This document shows positions 62,361 to 64,000 of a stretch of 64,000 nucleotides of DNA, in pieces. The first letter of the stretch is position 1. Each line of letters begins with the position of its first letter. Below the pieces are notes generated by a model, which saw nothing but the letters and a program-made list of their open reading frames with translations, made no database searches and was not told the DNA's origin. The position numbers and the translations under genes were made by a program. Origin of the DNA: BQJU01 sp965229635 (GTDB taxonomy: Bacteria > Bacteroidota > Bacteroidia > Chitinophagales > Saprospiraceae); assembly GCA_965229635.1 (NCBI GenBank), contig OZ245894.1:930001-994000 (forward strand), in the 5' to 3' direction.

Positions 62361-62732
62361 CTTTCGTTTGCCAATATCTAAAAAAAGCGATTCATTTCAA
62401 AAGTAGACAAAGTAAGTCGAAAGGGAATTCCCAATCGTTGAAGCTGGCGTTGTGTATACAGAGTGTGGCAGTTTTCGAGCATAAATAAGAAAAACATACA
62501 TACAACACCCATTTCTATTCATTCATCACTAGGATTTTTGCAAAAAACGGGTATTTTTACTCAGAGATGTCCCAAAACCATACCTTATATTTGTTACGAT
62601 CAGAGAACAAATACTCCCATAGACCACCCAATTCCGCCTCCTGATATAAGAATAGAAAACACCTAGTCTGGAGATGATGTGAAATGACCATTTTCTTGCA
62701 GACCCTCATTTATCATAAAAAATACTTTATTG
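62361..62732. other. Non-coding gap
   Basis: 372 bases. TATATTTG at 62586-62593 is an exact -7 match in the direction of the next gene, with no TTG at standard spacing. A 67-codon ORF at 62463 has no coding support. Nothing else is seen. Confidence 0.35.
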
Positions 62733-64000
62733 ATGGAAACCCTAGTTCAAGAGAAAAAGCTGGTGGGGACGGATGATCGCCCACCATTGATTGACAATGA
62801 AAATGCGGATAAAGTCCGCTTTACCATTCCTGAGCCACCAAATTATTCAGCATTTCAATCCCTTCTTTCAGTGCTTAGTTTGATTCTACTGGCTGGAGTA
62901 GGTGCTTATTTGTATCTACAGCTGAAAGCCCAACCATTATGGATCACACTGCCCTTCCTGTTGACTGTTTTCGGTGGTGGGGTAGGCGCTTTGTTGGAGT
63001 TGGGCCTGCTAGTTACCGGTTCACCGTTTCAGATGATGAAATCCCGCTTTACTACCGGTATTCAAATGATTCGGTTTTTAAACATTGCTCCCGTTGTTAC
63101 CTCTATTTTCTTTTTCGTTACCACGATGGTTCTCACCAATACCGGGTTACACATGGGCATCCTGTTTCTGGCGGCCTTTGCCACCTTTGCCATGGGCACC
63201 ATCCTCTACTTTGGACCTCCCAATGCAGCTATTCCGCCCATTATTTTGGGTACGCAGCTGGCCCAGCTAATTATTATTTTGGCGTCCGGTATTCTGCATA
63301 CACCTCTTTACATGGTAGGCGTTTTTCTGCTAATCCAGGCAGTTACTCAGGCGGCAGCATTTGTGGTGGGCACTTCCACGCCACTAAAAAGCACGGGCTT
63401 TCACGTACTGAGTACCATTTCCGGAGTGCTGTTGTATCTGGCCGTTATAGAAGCTTTGAAAATTGACCCGGCATGGCTGGCCGCCAAGGCCTTTTCTTTG
63501 ACGCCGCTGCTGAAGTTGTGTCTGGTACTGACTTGTCTGGCCGGCATTTTCTTTGCACTGAGAGCCGCTCCAAAAACGTATTATGTAATCCGCTCCAGAG
63601 TGAGCAATGCCATCTGGTCACTACAGTACTTCCTGTTGATCAGCGCCAAGCGCTTTCCCAATCCAAAGAATTTGAGCGAACTCTATAAAGATGGCGCTCC
63701 TGAACCCAGTAAGCTAAAGCCATACTACCAACAGCATCCACAGTTCTTGCCGGAGGCATTGAATATCCCATCGGTTGAACGCATTGAAGGCAATGTGAGC
63801 GCATTTGGAACCCTTGTTAAAAAAGTGAAGAAGACCTTTATGGTCATCGCCCTGATGGATCACTTCTTTCCGCAGGCCGACCTGACTGTGCCGCTGTCGA
63901 AAAAACCGCGTATGAAGGTGTGGAGTGATGGCAAGGATATTTACCCACGGATTTACACCAGAAAACTATTTGGCCTTAGCCTGCCTATTCCAAAATTCAA
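62733..64000 (+). CDS. Multi-pass membrane protein, cut off by the window end
   Basis: 422 codons from the ATG at 62733, open to the last base. After an N-terminal soluble stretch (METLVQEKKLVGTDDRPPLI) come about eight membrane helices: LLSVLSLILLAGVGAYLYLQ, LPFLLTVFGGGVGALLELGL, VVTSIFFFVTTMVLTN, ILFLAAFATFAMGTILYFG, ILGTQLAQLIIILASGIL, MVGVFLLIQAVTQAAAFVV, LSTISGVLLYLAVIEAL, and LKLCLVLTCLAGIFFALRA. A C-terminal soluble part follows (KPYYQQHPQFLPEALNIPSV). No family is recognised. The missing end hides its true class. Confidence 0.75.
   Translation, partial: METLVQEKKLVGTDDRPPLIDNENADKVRFTIPEPPNYSAFQSLLSVLSLILLAGVGAYLYLQLKAQPLWITLPFLLTVFGGGVGALLELGLLVTGSPFQMMKSRFTTGIQMIRFLNIAPVVTSIFFFVTTMVLTNTGLHMGILFLAAFATFAMGTILYFGPPNAAIPPIILGTQLAQLIIILASGILHTPLYMVGVFLLIQAVTQAAAFVVGTSTPLKSTGFHVLSTISGVLLYLAVIEALKIDPAWLAAKAFSLTPLLKLCLVLTCLAGIFFALRAAPKTYYVIRSRVSNAIWSLQYFLLISAKRFPNPKNLSELYKDGAPEPSKLKPYYQQHPQFLPEALNIPSVERIEGNVSAFGTLVKKVKKTFMVIALMDHFFPQADLTVPLSKKPRMKVWSDGKDIYPRIYTRKLFGLSLPIPKF

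Noticed and set aside
62463..62666. 67-codon ORF
   Set aside because: No coding features and no start context.

Overview
The window is chromosomal DNA of a Bacteroidota bacterium, most likely a saprospirian relative (Lewinella/Haliscomenobacter-like). This rests on three proteins with type IX secretion (T9SS) sorting tails, a SusC/SusD pair, start regions with TAnnTTTG-type -7 elements and no Shine-Dalgarno pattern, an alpha-beta fused 2-oxoacid dehydrogenase E1, and ribosomal protein S1 with a long acidic extension. The genus is inferred. No rRNA, tRNA, CRISPR array, phage or transposase gene was found.

Layout. 1-7.9 kb: end of a T9SS cargo, two SAM methyltransferases, a large T9SS cargo, two unrecognised proteins and a small antitoxin-like protein. 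7.9-16.1 kb: mfd, a CHAP amidase, a DUF433 antitoxin without partner, an orphan SecD-head lipoprotein, a TPR lipoprotein and a cytochrome P450. 16.2-19.0 kb: a GH28 glycosidase and, on the other strand, a saccharopine-dehydrogenase-like reductase. 19.1-19.4 kb: two unannotated paralogous 34- and 38-residue peptides with double-glycine leaders (RiPP-precursor-like). 19.5-27.1 kb: five overlapping genes that match a MoxR-vWA-beta-propeller (bpX) ternary system. 27.2-34.1 kb: susD, susC, a structured leader, and a NarL-type response regulator with its histidine kinase. 34.4-42.4 kb: a TIR-Sel1 protein, ROK kinase, esterase, leucyl aminopeptidase, ATP-grasp ligase and two small unknowns. 43.3-49.0 kb: acyl-CoA ligase, rpsA with a structured leader, CYTH protein and GHMP kinase. 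49.1-54.8 kb: secreted M43 metalloprotease and E1 alpha-beta. 55.4-64 kb: RND efflux pump pair, acyl-CoA dehydrogenase, site-2 protease and a truncated membrane protein.

The most notable region is 17.9-27.1 kb. The peptide pair, with a reductase downstream on the same strand, lies head-to-head with the coupled five-gene ternary system. The peptides are too short for ordinary gene calling. Whether peptides and operon form one system is inference; the sequence shows only adjacency and divergent orientation.

Intergenic DNA is unusual. Several gaps hold recurring short words (TTTAGAGTTTAGAG, CATAAACCTCATAAACC, CCGTCTCCCCCGTCTC and a 30-bp word around GATGTT-TGC-AACATC). Others hold hairpins with a three-base loop and stems that vary with compensating changes. 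Together these look like extragenic palindromic repeat families.
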